This document shows, piece after piece, positions 27,288 to 37,529 of a DNA stretch of 64,000 nucleotides. Numbering within the stretch: position 1 is the first letter of the stretch; the number at the start of each line of letters is the position of its first letter. A model generated the notes under the pieces. It saw only the letters and a list, made by a program, of their open reading frames with translations, searched no databases and was not told the DNA's origin. The translations under genes were made by a program, and so were the position numbers. The DNA lies in the NCBI GenBank assembly GCA_947488655.1, contig CANKZZ010000003.1, positions 558,001 through 622,000 on the forward strand, read 5' to 3'. Origin of the DNA: an uncultured Psychroserpens sp. GTDB taxonomy: Bacteria; Bacteroidota; Bacteroidia; Flavobacteriales; Flavobacteriaceae.

Positions 27288-28586
27288 TTGATGACAATTT
27301 TAGAGCGTAGTAGAAGTTTTATTTTTTGGTCTCTAGATAGCATCAAGGGTAATCGTATAAAAAAGCACTATAAAGAGATTAAATTTATAAACGAGAATCC
27401 TACTCATACAGCTGCAGTTGTTAGAAAAAAAGAACTGGTTTCAAACTTAATTACTCACGCAAAAAATTCTACAGCGTATTATACTAAGATAACAAGCAAT
27501 AAACTTGAAGATTTTCCTGTAATAGATAAAAAAATCATGTTAGAGCAATTTGATGATTTTATGTCAAACAAATATGACCGTAATACATTAAGTAAATCAA
27601 CAACTAGTGGTTCTACAGGAATTCCGTTTACAATTTACAAAGACAAAAATAAACTTTATAGAAACTCGGCAGATACAATGTATTTCTCGCAATTAGCACA
27701 ATATACATTAGGTAGTAAGTTATTTTATGTAAGGTTATGGTCTAAAAAATTCATGAAAAGTAAACTGGAGTTTTTCTCTAAAAATATAGTCCCTCATAAT
27801 ATTTTAAATAATGCAGATGATGATATCAAAGAACTATTAGAAAAACTTCAATCATCAAAATCAGAAAAAACGTTGATGATTTATCCTTCATACTTAGAAG
27901 AGGTATGCATCTTTTTAGATAAGAACTCATATCAACTTAAAGAAACAAATGTACAATCTATCATTGCTACATCAGAGAAATTAAATGATTACGAAAAGAA
28001 ACAATCACAGCATTATTTTAATTGCCCAATTTATGGTCGTTACTCAAATGCAGACAATGGTATTATTGCCCAAAACACCGTTAATCATCCTCAAGATTTT
28101 CAAATAAATCATGCGAGTTATCATGTTGAAATTTTAGATGTAAATACAAATAAACACGTAAAGAATGGTGAAGTTGGTAAAATTGTAGTTACAGATTTAT
28201 TTAATTACTCTATGCCATTTATAAGATACGATACAGGGGATCTTGCGATGTATAACGCAATAGATAATAAATATGCTGTATTATCTAAAATCTACGGACG
28301 TCGAATGGATGCCATTTATAATACCAACGGAAAATTTGTATCACCTCACATATTTTATAAAATCTCTCATTATTCTAAATTGAAACAATATCAATTTATT
28401 CAAACGTCTAAAACAGCTTATGTTTTTAGACTTAATGCACAAAAGGATGAGACTAATGAAGAAGCTATGATAGATTATTTTAAAACCATCTTAGGTAATG
28501 ATGCTACTTTTAATTTTGAGTATGTTGATGAAATAATGCAGCTAGCATCTGGTAAGCGTAAAAAAGTGGTTAATTTAATGTCATAA
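27288..28586 (+). CDS. CapK/PaaK-like adenylate-forming protein
   Basis: A 432-aa protein of the phenylacetate-CoA ligase/CapK branch of adenylating enzymes. The ATP loop is TTSGSTGIPFTIYKD (about 104-118), followed by YGRYSNADNGIIAQ, FIRYDTGDLAMY and YGRRMDAIYNTNGK near the mobile C-terminal domain. CapK relatives occur in capsule or exopolysaccharide loci. The acid substrate is not known and no CoA- or carrier-linked gene is close. Two in-frame ATG codons at the start are adjacent; either may be used. Confidence 0.82.
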   Translation: MMTILERSRSFIFWSLDSIKGNRIKKHYKEIKFINENPTHTAAVVRKKELVSNLITHAKNSTAYYTKITSNKLEDFPVIDKKIMLEQFDDFMSNKYDRNTLSKSTTSGSTGIPFTIYKDKNKLYRNSADTMYFSQLAQYTLGSKLFYVRLWSKKFMKSKLEFFSKNIVPHNILNNADDDIKELLEKLQSSKSEKTLMIYPSYLEEVCIFLDKNSYQLKETNVQSIIATSEKLNDYEKKQSQHYFNCPIYGRYSNADNGIIAQNTVNHPQDFQINHASYHVEILDVNTNKHVKNGEVGKIVVTDLFNYSMPFIRYDTGDLAMYNAIDNKYAVLSKIYGRRMDAIYNTNGKFVSPHIFYKISHYSKLKQYQFIQTSKTAYVFRLNAQKDETNEEAMIDYFKTILGNDATFNFEYVDEIMQLASGKRKKVVNLMS

Positions 28587-28648
28587 GTTATACTTTGTTA
28601 ATCATTTAATTATCTTTAATCTCAATATATTAAGCACCACCTAATATC

Positions 28649-29164
28649 ATGTTTATTAACCAACAAGTAGAAATAGAAACACTTCCTAAGCTGTCAACTA
28701 TAGATTTAAAACCTATATCTGGTCAATATTTTAAAATTGTAATTTTTAATAAGCTTATTATTTATAGTCTTTTTATTGGTTTGGTTATTGCTGGGAAATT
28801 TATAGTACAAAAAGACTTTTTTCAAACTAACTATACTATTATAATTGGTGTCGTGATTTTATGTTGTTTAATAAACTTCGTGTTAGCAAGATTAGCTTTT
28901 AAAAAAAGAAAATATGCAATAAGAAATAAGGATGTCATTTATTCTAAAGGCTTAATAGTAAACTCAATAACCACTGTGCCAATTTCTAGAATACAACATA
29001 TAGAAGAGTCTCGTAGTTGGTTAGCTAGACAACTACATCTGGCTACACTTAAAATTTTTACAGCAGGAGAGTCTGGTAGCGATTTAAAAATAGACGGTTT
29101 ACCATTAGAAGAAGCAAGACAAATTAATGACTTTTTAAGTAATAAGGTAAATGAAAATAACTGA
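28649..29164 (+). CDS. Bacterial PH-domain membrane protein, YdbS-like
   Basis: A 171-aa protein with two membrane helices (about 35-75) and one bPH2 domain (SKGLIVNSITTVPISRIQHIEE, FTAGESGSDLKIDGL). It overlaps the next gene by 14 bases, as ydbS and ydbT do in other bacteria. Function is not well known; the pair is thought to affect the membrane. Confidence 0.88.
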   Translation: MFINQQVEIETLPKLSTIDLKPISGQYFKIVIFNKLIIYSLFIGLVIAGKFIVQKDFFQTNYTIIIGVVILCCLINFVLARLAFKKRKYAIRNKDVIYSKGLIVNSITTVPISRIQHIEESRSWLARQLHLATLKIFTAGESGSDLKIDGLPLEEARQINDFLSNKVNENN

Positions 29165-30644
29165 TTTCTCTCAACCGATTAGGCAATCGTCAAAAGGAAT
29201 CATAATCATTTTTGCGTTTAATGCTTATAAATTTTTTAAGCGCTTTTTTGTGCTTTTCATTGCGTTTGGTGTGTCGTTAGCAAGAAAAAAAACCTTCGCA
29301 AGTTTAACACCACAAACAATTATTTTAATAATTATTGGTGTTTTAATTATTATACTCATAATTGCAATATTAAAATACCTTAATTTCAAGTTTTATTTAA
29401 GTAATGATGATTTTCACTTGTCTACAGGAATCTTAAATAAAGACAATACAATTATTCCTAAATCAAAAATTCAAAATGTTTATATCAAACAAAACTTTTT
29501 ACAGCAAATTATTAATGTTGTATCCTTAAATATTGAAACTGCAGGAGATGAAAAATCCGAAATAGAGATTAAAGCTTTAGATAAAGCAACTGCATTATTA
29601 CTTAAAGAAGAACTCTTTACAACCTCAAATATTAGGAGTGAAGAGATAGAGACAAACGCTAATGTTAGAGTGTTCTTTAAAGTCTCTCCTAAACGCTTAT
29701 TGTTAGAAGGTATATCTCAAAATCATTTTAGAAGTTTTATAATAATTGCTTCGTTTGTATTTGGTTTCTATTATGAGTTTAAAGATTATTTTAGAGAGCT
29801 AAAGCTAAAACAACGATTAGAAGATTTTATAACTATTGATGGAGACAATATTGTTAATTTTTTAATTATTAACACACTATTCATTATTGTAGCAATTATA
29901 GTTTCATTGTTCTTTTCCGTAGTAAAAACATTTATTACCAACTATAATTTAGAAGTATTAGAACACAACACAAAAATTGAAATTAATAAGGGACTTTTTA
30001 ACAAACTTTCATTAAGCTTAACACCAAATAGAATTCAAAACTTAATAATTAAAACCAATCGGTTAAAAGCTTATTTTGGGTTATACACATTGTCGGTAAA
30101 ACAAGCAATGGTGCAGGCAAAGCAACAAAAGAATTATAAAATTGTTGCTATGGAAAAAGCACAAACTAAAAATCTGGTTTTAAAAATTTTTAAGTCTTAT
30201 AATGAAGATGTCAAAGCTCATAAACCAAAAAAATATTACAAATATATTTTAGCTTATAGAGCTCTTTTATTGACATGTATACTTAATATTCCAGCATTTT
30301 TTCTCTTCGGAAATAAATTCTGGTTAATAAATATTGTCTTAGTATTTACTTGTTTTCTATACGTTACATTTAAATATCGTAAAGCATATTATAAAATAGA
30401 TGAAGAGTATGTAACTGTAGGACGTGGTTACATTGATACGATAACAGAGATTTTTGAAATTCATAAAATTCAATCAATAGAGTTGAAACAAAATTTGTTT
30501 CAAAAACGAAAAAATATAGCATCCTTAAATATAGCTACAGCATCAGAAGAAACAACTATACCTTACATAGATAAAACTGATGCTATGTTAATCTATGATT
30601 ATTTATTATTTAAGGTAGAATCTCAAGATAGAGATTGGATGTAA
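29151..30644 (+). CDS. Multi-PH-domain membrane protein, YdbT-like
   Basis: A 497-aa protein with three bPH2 repeats, each following hydrophobic helix pairs: STGILNKDNTIIPKSKIQNV (about 93-112), INKGLFNKLSLSLTPNRIQN (about 277-296) and VGRGYIDTITEIFEIHKIQS (about 423-442). The architecture matches YdbT partners of YdbS. It ends just before the conserved gene at 30680. A 9-mer copy is at 30305-30313 within a membrane helix (FGNK). Confidence 0.88.
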   Translation: MKITDFSQPIRQSSKGIIIIFAFNAYKFFKRFFVLFIAFGVSLARKKTFASLTPQTIILIIIGVLIIILIIAILKYLNFKFYLSNDDFHLSTGILNKDNTIIPKSKIQNVYIKQNFLQQIINVVSLNIETAGDEKSEIEIKALDKATALLLKEELFTTSNIRSEEIETNANVRVFFKVSPKRLLLEGISQNHFRSFIIIASFVFGFYYEFKDYFRELKLKQRLEDFITIDGDNIVNFLIINTLFIIVAIIVSLFFSVVKTFITNYNLEVLEHNTKIEINKGLFNKLSLSLTPNRIQNLIIKTNRLKAYFGLYTLSVKQAMVQAKQQKNYKIVAMEKAQTKNLVLKIFKSYNEDVKAHKPKKYYKYILAYRALLLTCILNIPAFFLFGNKFWLINIVLVFTCFLYVTFKYRKAYYKIDEEYVTVGRGYIDTITEIFEIHKIQSIELKQNLFQKRKNIASLNIATASEETTIPYIDKTDAMLIYDYLLFKVESQDRDWM

Positions 30645-30649
30645 AATTG

Positions 30650-30657
30650 TATTTTTG
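30650..30657 (+). promoter_or_regulatory. Possible -7 element before the gene at 30680
   Basis: TATTTTTG fits TAnnTTTG, 22 bases before the ATG. No TTG at proper -33 spacing, so weak. Confidence 0.3.
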
Positions 30658-30679
30658 TTTTTAGAAAAATTGAAGAATT

Positions 30680-31165
30680 ATGTTAGTTGATTTTAATACA
30701 CTTCCCGAAGAATCTCGTGTTTGGATTTATCAAGCCAATAGATCATTCACAGATGAAGAGCTTAATGAAATAAAAGATAGACTTAATATATTTATTGAAA
30801 ACTGGACTGCACACGGTAGTGATTTACAATCTGGTTATACAATTGAATACAAGCGATTTATTGTAATTGCTCTAAACCAAAGCTTAAATAAAGCTACTGG
30901 TTGTAGTATTGATGCGTCTGTTCATTTTATACAACAATTAGAGAAAGACTATAACGTTGATTTAATGGATAAAATGAATGTCTCTTACAAACAAGGAGAG
31001 TATGTGGCTCATAAAACATTAATAGATTTTAGGAAAATGGCAAAAGACAAAGCGGTTTCTAAAAACACCATAGTATTTAATAATATGGTTAATAATATTG
31101 CTGAGTTTAGAGAAAACTGGGAAGTACCAGCAAGCGAAAGTTGGCATAGTCGTTTTTTAAAGTAA
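30680..31165 (+). CDS. Conserved Bacteroidota protein of unknown function
   Basis: A 161-aa soluble protein (LPEESRVWIYQANRSFTDEE, FIENWTAHGSDLQSGYTIEY, SIDASVHFIQQLEKDY, ESWHSRFLK). Relatives are often labelled ABC transporter ATPase in databases, but I see no Walker A, Walker B or signature motif, so that name is misleading. It precedes serB by 21 bases and is probably co-transcribed. Confidence 0.8.
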   Translation: MLVDFNTLPEESRVWIYQANRSFTDEELNEIKDRLNIFIENWTAHGSDLQSGYTIEYKRFIVIALNQSLNKATGCSIDASVHFIQQLEKDYNVDLMDKMNVSYKQGEYVAHKTLIDFRKMAKDKAVSKNTIVFNNMVNNIAEFRENWEVPASESWHSRFLK

Positions 31166-31186
31166 AATACCATTAGCCTATAACAA

Positions 31187-32461
31187 ATGAATAAAAGTAA
31201 AGCAGCTGTTTTAAAGGATTTGGAAGAAAATATCATGTCTAATGAAATTTTCTTACTTAATATATCAGGACAAGATAAACCAGGTTTAACCTCTAGTTTA
31301 ACCAGTGTTTTGGCAGATTATGATGCCAAAATTTTAGATATAGGACAAGCAAATATTCATGACACCTTATCCCTTGGTATCTTGTTTGAGGTACAATCTG
31401 GTGAAAATTCTGCATCAGTTTTAAAAGAATTATTGTTTAGAGCATATGAGCTTGGTATTTCGGCAAAGTTTAGTCCAATTACTTCAGATAATTATGAAAA
31501 TTGGGTAAAACAACAAGGAAAAGACAAGTATATTATTACAATTCTTGGCGAAAAATTATCTGCAGAGCAAATTTCCGAAGTCACTAAAGTTATTTCAGAA
31601 ATTAACCTAAATATTGATGCCATTAAACGTCTTACAGGTAGAGTATCACTTTTAAGTAATGAGGATTATCCACGCTCTTCAATACAATTATCTGTTAGAG
31701 GTAAAATAGATTGCAAAGAAGAGGTTACTAAAAAATTCATGCAAATTTCGAGAGATTTAGATGTAGATATTGCGTTTCAAGAAGATAATATTTATAGAAG
31801 AAATAGACGTTTGGTGTGTTTTGATATGGACTCTACATTAATACAGGCCGAAGTTATTGATAAACTTGCAGAACTGGCAGGTGTTGGCGACGAAGTTAAA
31901 GCCATTACAGAGTCTGCAATGCAAGGAGAAATAGATTTTAATGAAAGTTTTAAACAACGCATGAAACTATTAAAGGGTTTAAGCGAAGATGTTTTGCATG
32001 ACGTAGCAATAAACTTACCAATTACAAATGGTGCCAAACGATTAATCGATACTTTAAGAAGCTACGGTTTTAAAACAGCAATTCTCTCTGGTGGTTTTAC
32101 TTATTTTGGTCATTATTTGCAAAAAGAACTTGGGATCGATTATGTTTATGCCAACCAACTAGAGATCAAAGATGGTGTTTTAACTGGTGGTTATTTAGGT
32201 GATATTGTTGACGGAAATAAAAAAGCAGAGTATTTAAAAGAAATAGCGAAAAAAGAAGGTATACATATAGATCAAACCATTGCAGTTGGTGATGGCGCAA
32301 ATGACCTACCAATGCTCAATCTAGCAGGACTTGGCATTGCATTTCATGCAAAACCTAAAGTAAAAGATAGTGCTCAAAGCTCTATTTCTAGTGTAGGTTT
32401 AGATGGTGTGTTATATTTATTAGGTTATCACGATAGGCATATTGATTTATTAGATCAATGA
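31187..32461 (+). CDS. serB: Phosphoserine phosphatase with N-terminal ACT domains
   Basis: A 424-aa enzyme for the last step of serine synthesis. Two ACT-like regulatory domains (about 17-190; FLLNISGQDKPGLTSSL) precede the HAD domain with CFDMDSTLIQAEVID (nucleophile Asp213, acid Asp215), the KTAILSGGFTYFG motif and VGDGANDLPML. An internal ATG at 31235 fits homologue starts at least as well, so the first 16 residues are doubtful. The stop overlaps the start of the PhzF gene. A reverse 9-mer copy is at 31572-31580 (ISE). Confidence 0.94.
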   Translation: MNKSKAAVLKDLEENIMSNEIFLLNISGQDKPGLTSSLTSVLADYDAKILDIGQANIHDTLSLGILFEVQSGENSASVLKELLFRAYELGISAKFSPITSDNYENWVKQQGKDKYIITILGEKLSAEQISEVTKVISEINLNIDAIKRLTGRVSLLSNEDYPRSSIQLSVRGKIDCKEEVTKKFMQISRDLDVDIAFQEDNIYRRNRRLVCFDMDSTLIQAEVIDKLAELAGVGDEVKAITESAMQGEIDFNESFKQRMKLLKGLSEDVLHDVAINLPITNGAKRLIDTLRSYGFKTAILSGGFTYFGHYLQKELGIDYVYANQLEIKDGVLTGGYLGDIVDGNKKAEYLKEIAKKEGIHIDQTIAVGDGANDLPMLNLAGLGIAFHAKPKVKDSAQSSISSVGLDGVLYLLGYHDRHIDLLDQ

Positions 32462-33249
32462 TGTTTAAATTTTATCAAATAGATGCTTTTACAGATACGA
32501 TTTTTAAAGGAAATCCTGCATGTGTGGTCCCTCTAAAAAAATGGTTGCCAGACGATATACTTTTAAAAATCACTAAAGAAAATGCAGTGGCAGAAACTGC
32601 TTTTTTTATTGATAATGGAGAAAAAATACATTTAAGATGGTTTACTCCAGAAACCGAAATGGATTTATGTGGTCATGCCACCTTAGCTACATCACATTGT
32701 TTAAAATCTATTTTAAACTACCCAAAAGACACCATAATTTTCGAAACTCTTAGTGGAGATTTAACCGTAGCTGCATCCAATGGTATGTATCATTTAGACT
32801 TTCCGTCAAGAATGCCAATACCAGCAGAATTACCAAAAAATATAAAACAATCTTTAAATATTCTTCCTACTGAAATATTAAAATCTAGAGACTATGTTCT
32901 GGTTTATGAATCTGAAGAACAAATTAAAAATATCAAAATAGACAGCGCTAAATTTGATGAAATAAACCTTGATCCAGGTGGTGTTGTTGTAACAGCAAAA
33001 GGTAATACTTGTGATTTTGTTTCCCGTTTTTTTACACCACAAGCGTCTATTTTAGAAGATCCAGTAACAGGCTCTGCGCATTGTTCTTTAGTACCGTTTT
33101 GGGCATCAAGACTTAAAAAAGATATGCTTTTTGCAGAGCAACTATCAAAAAGAACAGGGAAATTACAATGTCAAAATTTAGAAAATAGAGTAATCATTTC
33201 TGGTAAAGCAAAAACGTATTCTGCTGGACAATTTTGGATAGATTGTTAG
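32458..33249 (+). CDS. PhzF family isomerase
   Basis: A 263-aa two-domain PhzF/YddE fold protein. The catalytic Glu is in NAVAETAFF; CGHATLATSHC and EDPVTGSAHCSLVPFWA are the two matching loops of the fold. The family isomerises or epimerises small carboxylic acids; no phenazine genes are present, so the substrate is unknown. It overlaps serB by 4 bases. Confidence 0.92.
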   Translation: MMFKFYQIDAFTDTIFKGNPACVVPLKKWLPDDILLKITKENAVAETAFFIDNGEKIHLRWFTPETEMDLCGHATLATSHCLKSILNYPKDTIIFETLSGDLTVAASNGMYHLDFPSRMPIPAELPKNIKQSLNILPTEILKSRDYVLVYESEEQIKNIKIDSAKFDEINLDPGGVVVTAKGNTCDFVSRFFTPQASILEDPVTGSAHCSLVPFWASRLKKDMLFAEQLSKRTGKLQCQNLENRVIISGKAKTYSAGQFWIDC

Positions 33250-33397
33250 TTACGTTCTAAATTACTCATTTTGTTTACAACCTTCTTTATAAATCTATCT
33301 TAAAGTCTTTCTTTGTTCGTCTCAAAAATACTATTTTGGCATAGTTTTTAGTTCTATATAATAGTACTAAAAAAACAACTTAATAAGATTCATTTCT

Positions 33398-36349
33398 ATG
33401 CGATATATATTGTCCCTCATATTTATAATTACCTACACTTCAACTCTTGTAGCTCAAGATGCAACTCACCCATTAGCACACAAAGATTTACAAGCTCAGC
33501 AAAAATGGGTAGATAGTGTATATAAAACAATGTCTATTCAAGAAAAAGTTGGTCAATTATTTATGGTTAGGGCATTTTCTGATGCTAAAAAATCTAATCA
33601 AAATGAAGTTGCACAGCTCATAAACAATTATCATATTGGCGGACTTATTTTTTCTTCAGGAGGACCAATCGCCCAAGCCAAACAAAATAATTTATATCAA
33701 GCTATTTCTAAAACACCGTTATTAATTGGTATGGATGCAGAATGGGGTTTAAGCATGCGATTAGATTCTACCTATGCTTTTCCTTGGAATATGACTTTGG
33801 GAGCTATTAAAGATAATAATCTGGTAGAACGCACAGGTTATCACATTGGTGAACATTGCAAACGTATTGGTGTTCATTTTAATTTTGCACCAGTAGTAGA
33901 TATTAATACAAATCCTAAAAACCCAATAATTGGTAACCGCTCATTTGGAGAAGATAGAGACAATGTTACTCAAAAAGGTTTAGCATTTATGAAAGGAATG
34001 CAAGATGCTGGAGTATTAGCTAATGCTAAACATTTTCCTGGTCATGGAGATACAGATAGTGATTCTCATAAAACCTTACCAACCATTAATTTTAATGAAA
34101 AGAGAATAGACTCTATTGAGCTATATCCATATCGAGAACTTATCAAAAAAGGATTGTCTAGTGTAATGGTAGCACATCTAAATGTGCCAAGCTTAGAGCC
34201 ACGTGATGGATTTCCTTCATCATTATCTAAACATATTGTTACAGATATTTTAAAAGATACTTTAGGGTTTAAGGGACTTATTTTTACTGATGCTTTAGAG
34301 ATGAAAGGTGTCTCAAACTATAGTACACCTGGTGAGATAGATTTGGCTGCTTTAAAAGCTGGTAATGACGTGTTGCTCATTTCAGAAGATGTACCAAAAG
34401 CAATTGAAAAAATAATAGAAGCTTACAATACTAAAGATATTACCGAAGAACGCCTAGCACACTCAGTCAAGAAAATATTAATGGCAAAATATAAAGTAGG
34501 TTTAAATAATTATGAACCTATTGGCACAGTGACGTTATTAGATGATTTAAATCGTTTACAAGATGATTTACTTTATGAAGAATTGATGGAAGCGTCAACA
34601 ACTGTACTCAAAAATAAGGAAAATTTATTACCGCTTCGCAACTTAGAAACTAAAAAAATTGCCTACGTAGAATTGGGTGATAGTTCTGGTTCTTCATTTT
34701 ACAATGAATTAAAAAAGTATACTAAAGTACATAAAATTGAAGCCGAAAAATTAGATGAATTAATTACTAAACTTCAAAATTATAACACTGTTATAGTAGG
34801 TTTCCATAAAAAAAATGATAATCCTTGGCAAGGATATAAATTTACCGATAAAGAGATGGTCTGGCTTTATGAAATTGCCAGAACTAATACAGTAGTATTA
34901 GATGTTTTTGCGATGCCTTATGCCATGATTGATCTCAGCACTATTTCTAACATAGAAAGTGTTGTAATGAGTTATCAAAATAGTGATATTGCGCAACAAA
35001 AATCTGCTCAAATAATATTCGGTGCTATCGCTGCAAAAGGACATGTACCTGTAACTTTGGGAGAAAATTTTAATGTTGGTGATGGCATTACATATCCAGC
35101 AATACAATCTCTTAGTTATGGTTTGCCAGAGCGCGTAGGTATGAGCTCTAAAAAATTAGAACGCTTAGATTCTATCGCACAGTATGCTGTTGATCAAAAA
35201 ATGACACCTGGTATTCAGTTATTAGTAGCTAGAAAAGGTAAGGTGATTTATAACAAGAACTTTGGTAAACATACATATGATGGTAGTGATAAGGTGAAAT
35301 TTGAAGACATGTATGATGTTGCTTCATTAACCAAAATATTAGCAACGCTTCCTTTGTTGATGGAGCTGGAAGAGAAGAAAGCCTTATCATTAAATTCTAA
35401 ATTATCAAAACTGTTACCAGAGTTTTCATCTACAAACAAAAAGGATGTTACAATTAAGCAAATGTTATCTCATTATGCTAGATTAAGACCTTGGGTGCCA
35501 TTTTACGTAGCAACTCTAGACTCTACAACCAGAAAGCCAGACCCTAAATACTATAGAAGAGCAGCAACACCAAAATTTAACATTAAAGTTGCAGAGCAAA
35601 TGTATTTGAGACACGATTACCCAGACTCTATTCAAAAAATAATTAGAGAAACAGAGTTACTCTCAACACAACGTTATCGTTACAGTGATTTACCTTATTA
35701 TATTTTAAAAAAATACATTGAAGGGTATTATAAAAAGCCATTAGATGAATTGGTACAAGAGCATTTTTATCAATCGTTAGGTGCCAACTACACAACTTAT
35801 AATCCGTCATCAAAGTTTTCAGATAGAAATTTAATTCCTACTGAGGTTGACGATTATTTTAGATATAAAGAAGTACATGGTTATGTACATGATATGGGAG
35901 CTGCTATGCAAAATGGAGTAGGTGGTCATGCAGGAGTTTTTAGTAATGCTAATGATGTAGCTAAAATTATGCAAATGTATCTCCAAAAAGGATTTTATGG
36001 TGGTAAGCGTTATTTAAAAACCGAAACCATAGACAAATTTAATACGACATATTACAGACATAAAAATGTAAGGAGAGGAATTGGTTTCGACAAACCACAA
36101 TTAGGAGATGAAGGTCCAACCTGTGGTTGTATATCCATGAAGAGCTTTGGGCATTCAGGATTTACAGGAACATACGCTTGGGCAGATCCCGACGAAGAAA
36201 TAGTATATATCTTTTTAGCAAATAGAACTTACCCAAAAGCAGGTAAAAACTTATTGCTTAGAGAAAATATTAGAACAGAAATACAACGACTAATTTACGA
36301 AGCCATCATTGAAGATGAAATTGAAGTAGATGTAACTCAAAGTAATTAG
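33398..36349 (+). CDS. GH3 beta-N-acetylhexosaminidase fused to a serine hydrolase
   Basis: A 983-aa exported protein (signal peptide to about SLVAQ, 19) joining two enzymes. The GH3 domain (about 40-370) has KHFPGHGDTDSDSHKTLP and FTDALEMKGV with nucleophile Asp298, like NagZ. A GH3 C-terminal part leads to a beta-lactamase/AmpC-type domain (about 590-970) with SxxK at Ser643 (ASLTKI), a Tyr motif YSDLPYY and HSGFTGT in place of the KTG box. The fusion is widespread in Bacteroidetes and likely recycles or trims peptidoglycan. bshA follows after 23 bases. Confidence 0.93.
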   Translation: MRYILSLIFIITYTSTLVAQDATHPLAHKDLQAQQKWVDSVYKTMSIQEKVGQLFMVRAFSDAKKSNQNEVAQLINNYHIGGLIFSSGGPIAQAKQNNLYQAISKTPLLIGMDAEWGLSMRLDSTYAFPWNMTLGAIKDNNLVERTGYHIGEHCKRIGVHFNFAPVVDINTNPKNPIIGNRSFGEDRDNVTQKGLAFMKGMQDAGVLANAKHFPGHGDTDSDSHKTLPTINFNEKRIDSIELYPYRELIKKGLSSVMVAHLNVPSLEPRDGFPSSLSKHIVTDILKDTLGFKGLIFTDALEMKGVSNYSTPGEIDLAALKAGNDVLLISEDVPKAIEKIIEAYNTKDITEERLAHSVKKILMAKYKVGLNNYEPIGTVTLLDDLNRLQDDLLYEELMEASTTVLKNKENLLPLRNLETKKIAYVELGDSSGSSFYNELKKYTKVHKIEAEKLDELITKLQNYNTVIVGFHKKNDNPWQGYKFTDKEMVWLYEIARTNTVVLDVFAMPYAMIDLSTISNIESVVMSYQNSDIAQQKSAQIIFGAIAAKGHVPVTLGENFNVGDGITYPAIQSLSYGLPERVGMSSKKLERLDSIAQYAVDQKMTPGIQLLVARKGKVIYNKNFGKHTYDGSDKVKFEDMYDVASLTKILATLPLLMELEEKKALSLNSKLSKLLPEFSSTNKKDVTIKQMLSHYARLRPWVPFYVATLDSTTRKPDPKYYRRAATPKFNIKVAEQMYLRHDYPDSIQKIIRETELLSTQRYRYSDLPYYILKKYIEGYYKKPLDELVQEHFYQSLGANYTTYNPSSKFSDRNLIPTEVDDYFRYKEVHGYVHDMGAAMQNGVGGHAGVFSNANDVAKIMQMYLQKGFYGGKRYLKTETIDKFNTTYYRHKNVRRGIGFDKPQLGDEGPTCGCISMKSFGHSGFTGTYAWADPDEEIVYIFLANRTYPKAGKNLLLRENIRTEIQRLIYEAIIEDEIEVDVTQSN

Positions 36350-36372
36350 TTTTAAAATATAGAACCTAAAAC

Positions 36373-37509
36373 ATGCGAATAGGAATTGTTTGTTACCCAA
36401 CATTTGGCGGAAGTGGAGTAGTAGCTACAGAGTTAGGATTAGAATTATCTAAACGAGGTCACGAAATTCATTTTATAACCTACAGCCAGCCAGTACGATT
36501 AGAGTTGTTGAGTCACAATGTACATTACCATGAAGTAAACGTACCAGAGTATCCATTGTTTTTATATCAACCTTATGAATTAGCCTTATCTAGTAAATTA
36601 GTAGATATGGTAAAGCTCCATAAAATAGAGATTTTGCATGTACACTATGCAATTCCTCACGCATATGCAGCATATATGGCTAAAAAAATGTTACAAGAAG
36701 AAGGTATTTACGTACCAATTGTAACAACGCTTCATGGTACAGATATTACGCTTGTTGGTAGTCATCCTCATTATAAACCTGCAGTTACTTTTAGTATCAA
36801 CAAATCTGATGCAGTTACCTCTGTATCTCAAAGTTTAAAGGAAGATACCATGCGTTTATTTTCTATAAAAAAAGATATTCATGTGGTGCCAAACTTTATA
36901 GATTTAGTCAAATACGCTCCAAAATTTACAGATTGCCAACGTGCAATGATGGCAACAGATAATGAGAAAATCATTACACATATATCTAATTTTAGAGAAG
37001 TAAAACAAATACCAGATGTTATAAAAATATTCTATAACATTCAAAAAGAAATTCCAGCTAAATTAATGATGGTTGGAGAAGGACCAGAGCGCGAGCCAGC
37101 AGAGCGTTTATGTGAACAACTAGGAATAAGTGATAAAGTTGTTTTCTTCGGAAATAGTAATGAAATAGATAAAATTCTCTGTTTTAGTGATCTATTTCTG
37201 TTACCATCTTTAACCGAAAGTTTTGGACTTTCTGCATTAGAGGCGATGGCATCAGGAGTACCGGTAATTTCTAGTAATACAGGAGGAATTCCTGAGGTTA
37301 ATGTACATGGAGTTTCTGGATATTTAAGTGAAATAAACGATGTAGAGGATATGTCTAAAAACGCGCTTCAAATTTTAAAGAATGACGCCTTATTGTTGGA
37401 GTTTAAAACTAATGCTAAGCTTGTAGCGAATAAGTTTGGTATTCAAGAAATTGTACCTCAATATGAAGCTATTTATGAAGAAACATTAAAACAGTGTTCG
37501 ATGTCTTAA
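36373..37509 (+). CDS. bshA: N-acetyl-alpha-D-glucosaminyl L-malate synthase
   Basis: A 378-aa GT-B, GT4-family enzyme that joins GlcNAc from UDP-GlcNAc to L-malate, the first step of bacillithiol synthesis. Signs: IGIVCYPTFGGSGVVATELG, VHYAIPHAYAAYMAK, TTLHGTDITLVGSHP, VPNFIDLVKY, and the C-terminal ESFGLSALEAMASGVPVISS with TGGIPEV. Length is typical. bshB and bshC are not in this window. A 9-mer copy is at 37146-37154 (FFGN). Confidence 0.95.
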   Translation: MRIGIVCYPTFGGSGVVATELGLELSKRGHEIHFITYSQPVRLELLSHNVHYHEVNVPEYPLFLYQPYELALSSKLVDMVKLHKIEILHVHYAIPHAYAAYMAKKMLQEEGIYVPIVTTLHGTDITLVGSHPHYKPAVTFSINKSDAVTSVSQSLKEDTMRLFSIKKDIHVVPNFIDLVKYAPKFTDCQRAMMATDNEKIITHISNFREVKQIPDVIKIFYNIQKEIPAKLMMVGEGPEREPAERLCEQLGISDKVVFFGNSNEIDKILCFSDLFLLPSLTESFGLSALEAMASGVPVISSNTGGIPEVNVHGVSGYLSEINDVEDMSKNALQILKNDALLLEFKTNAKLVANKFGIQEIVPQYEAIYEETLKQCSMS

Positions 37510-37529
37510 GACTATAAATTTTACTTAGA

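Noticed and set aside
30680-31165. ABC transporter ATPase name for this family
   Set aside because: No Walker A, Walker B or signature motif is present.
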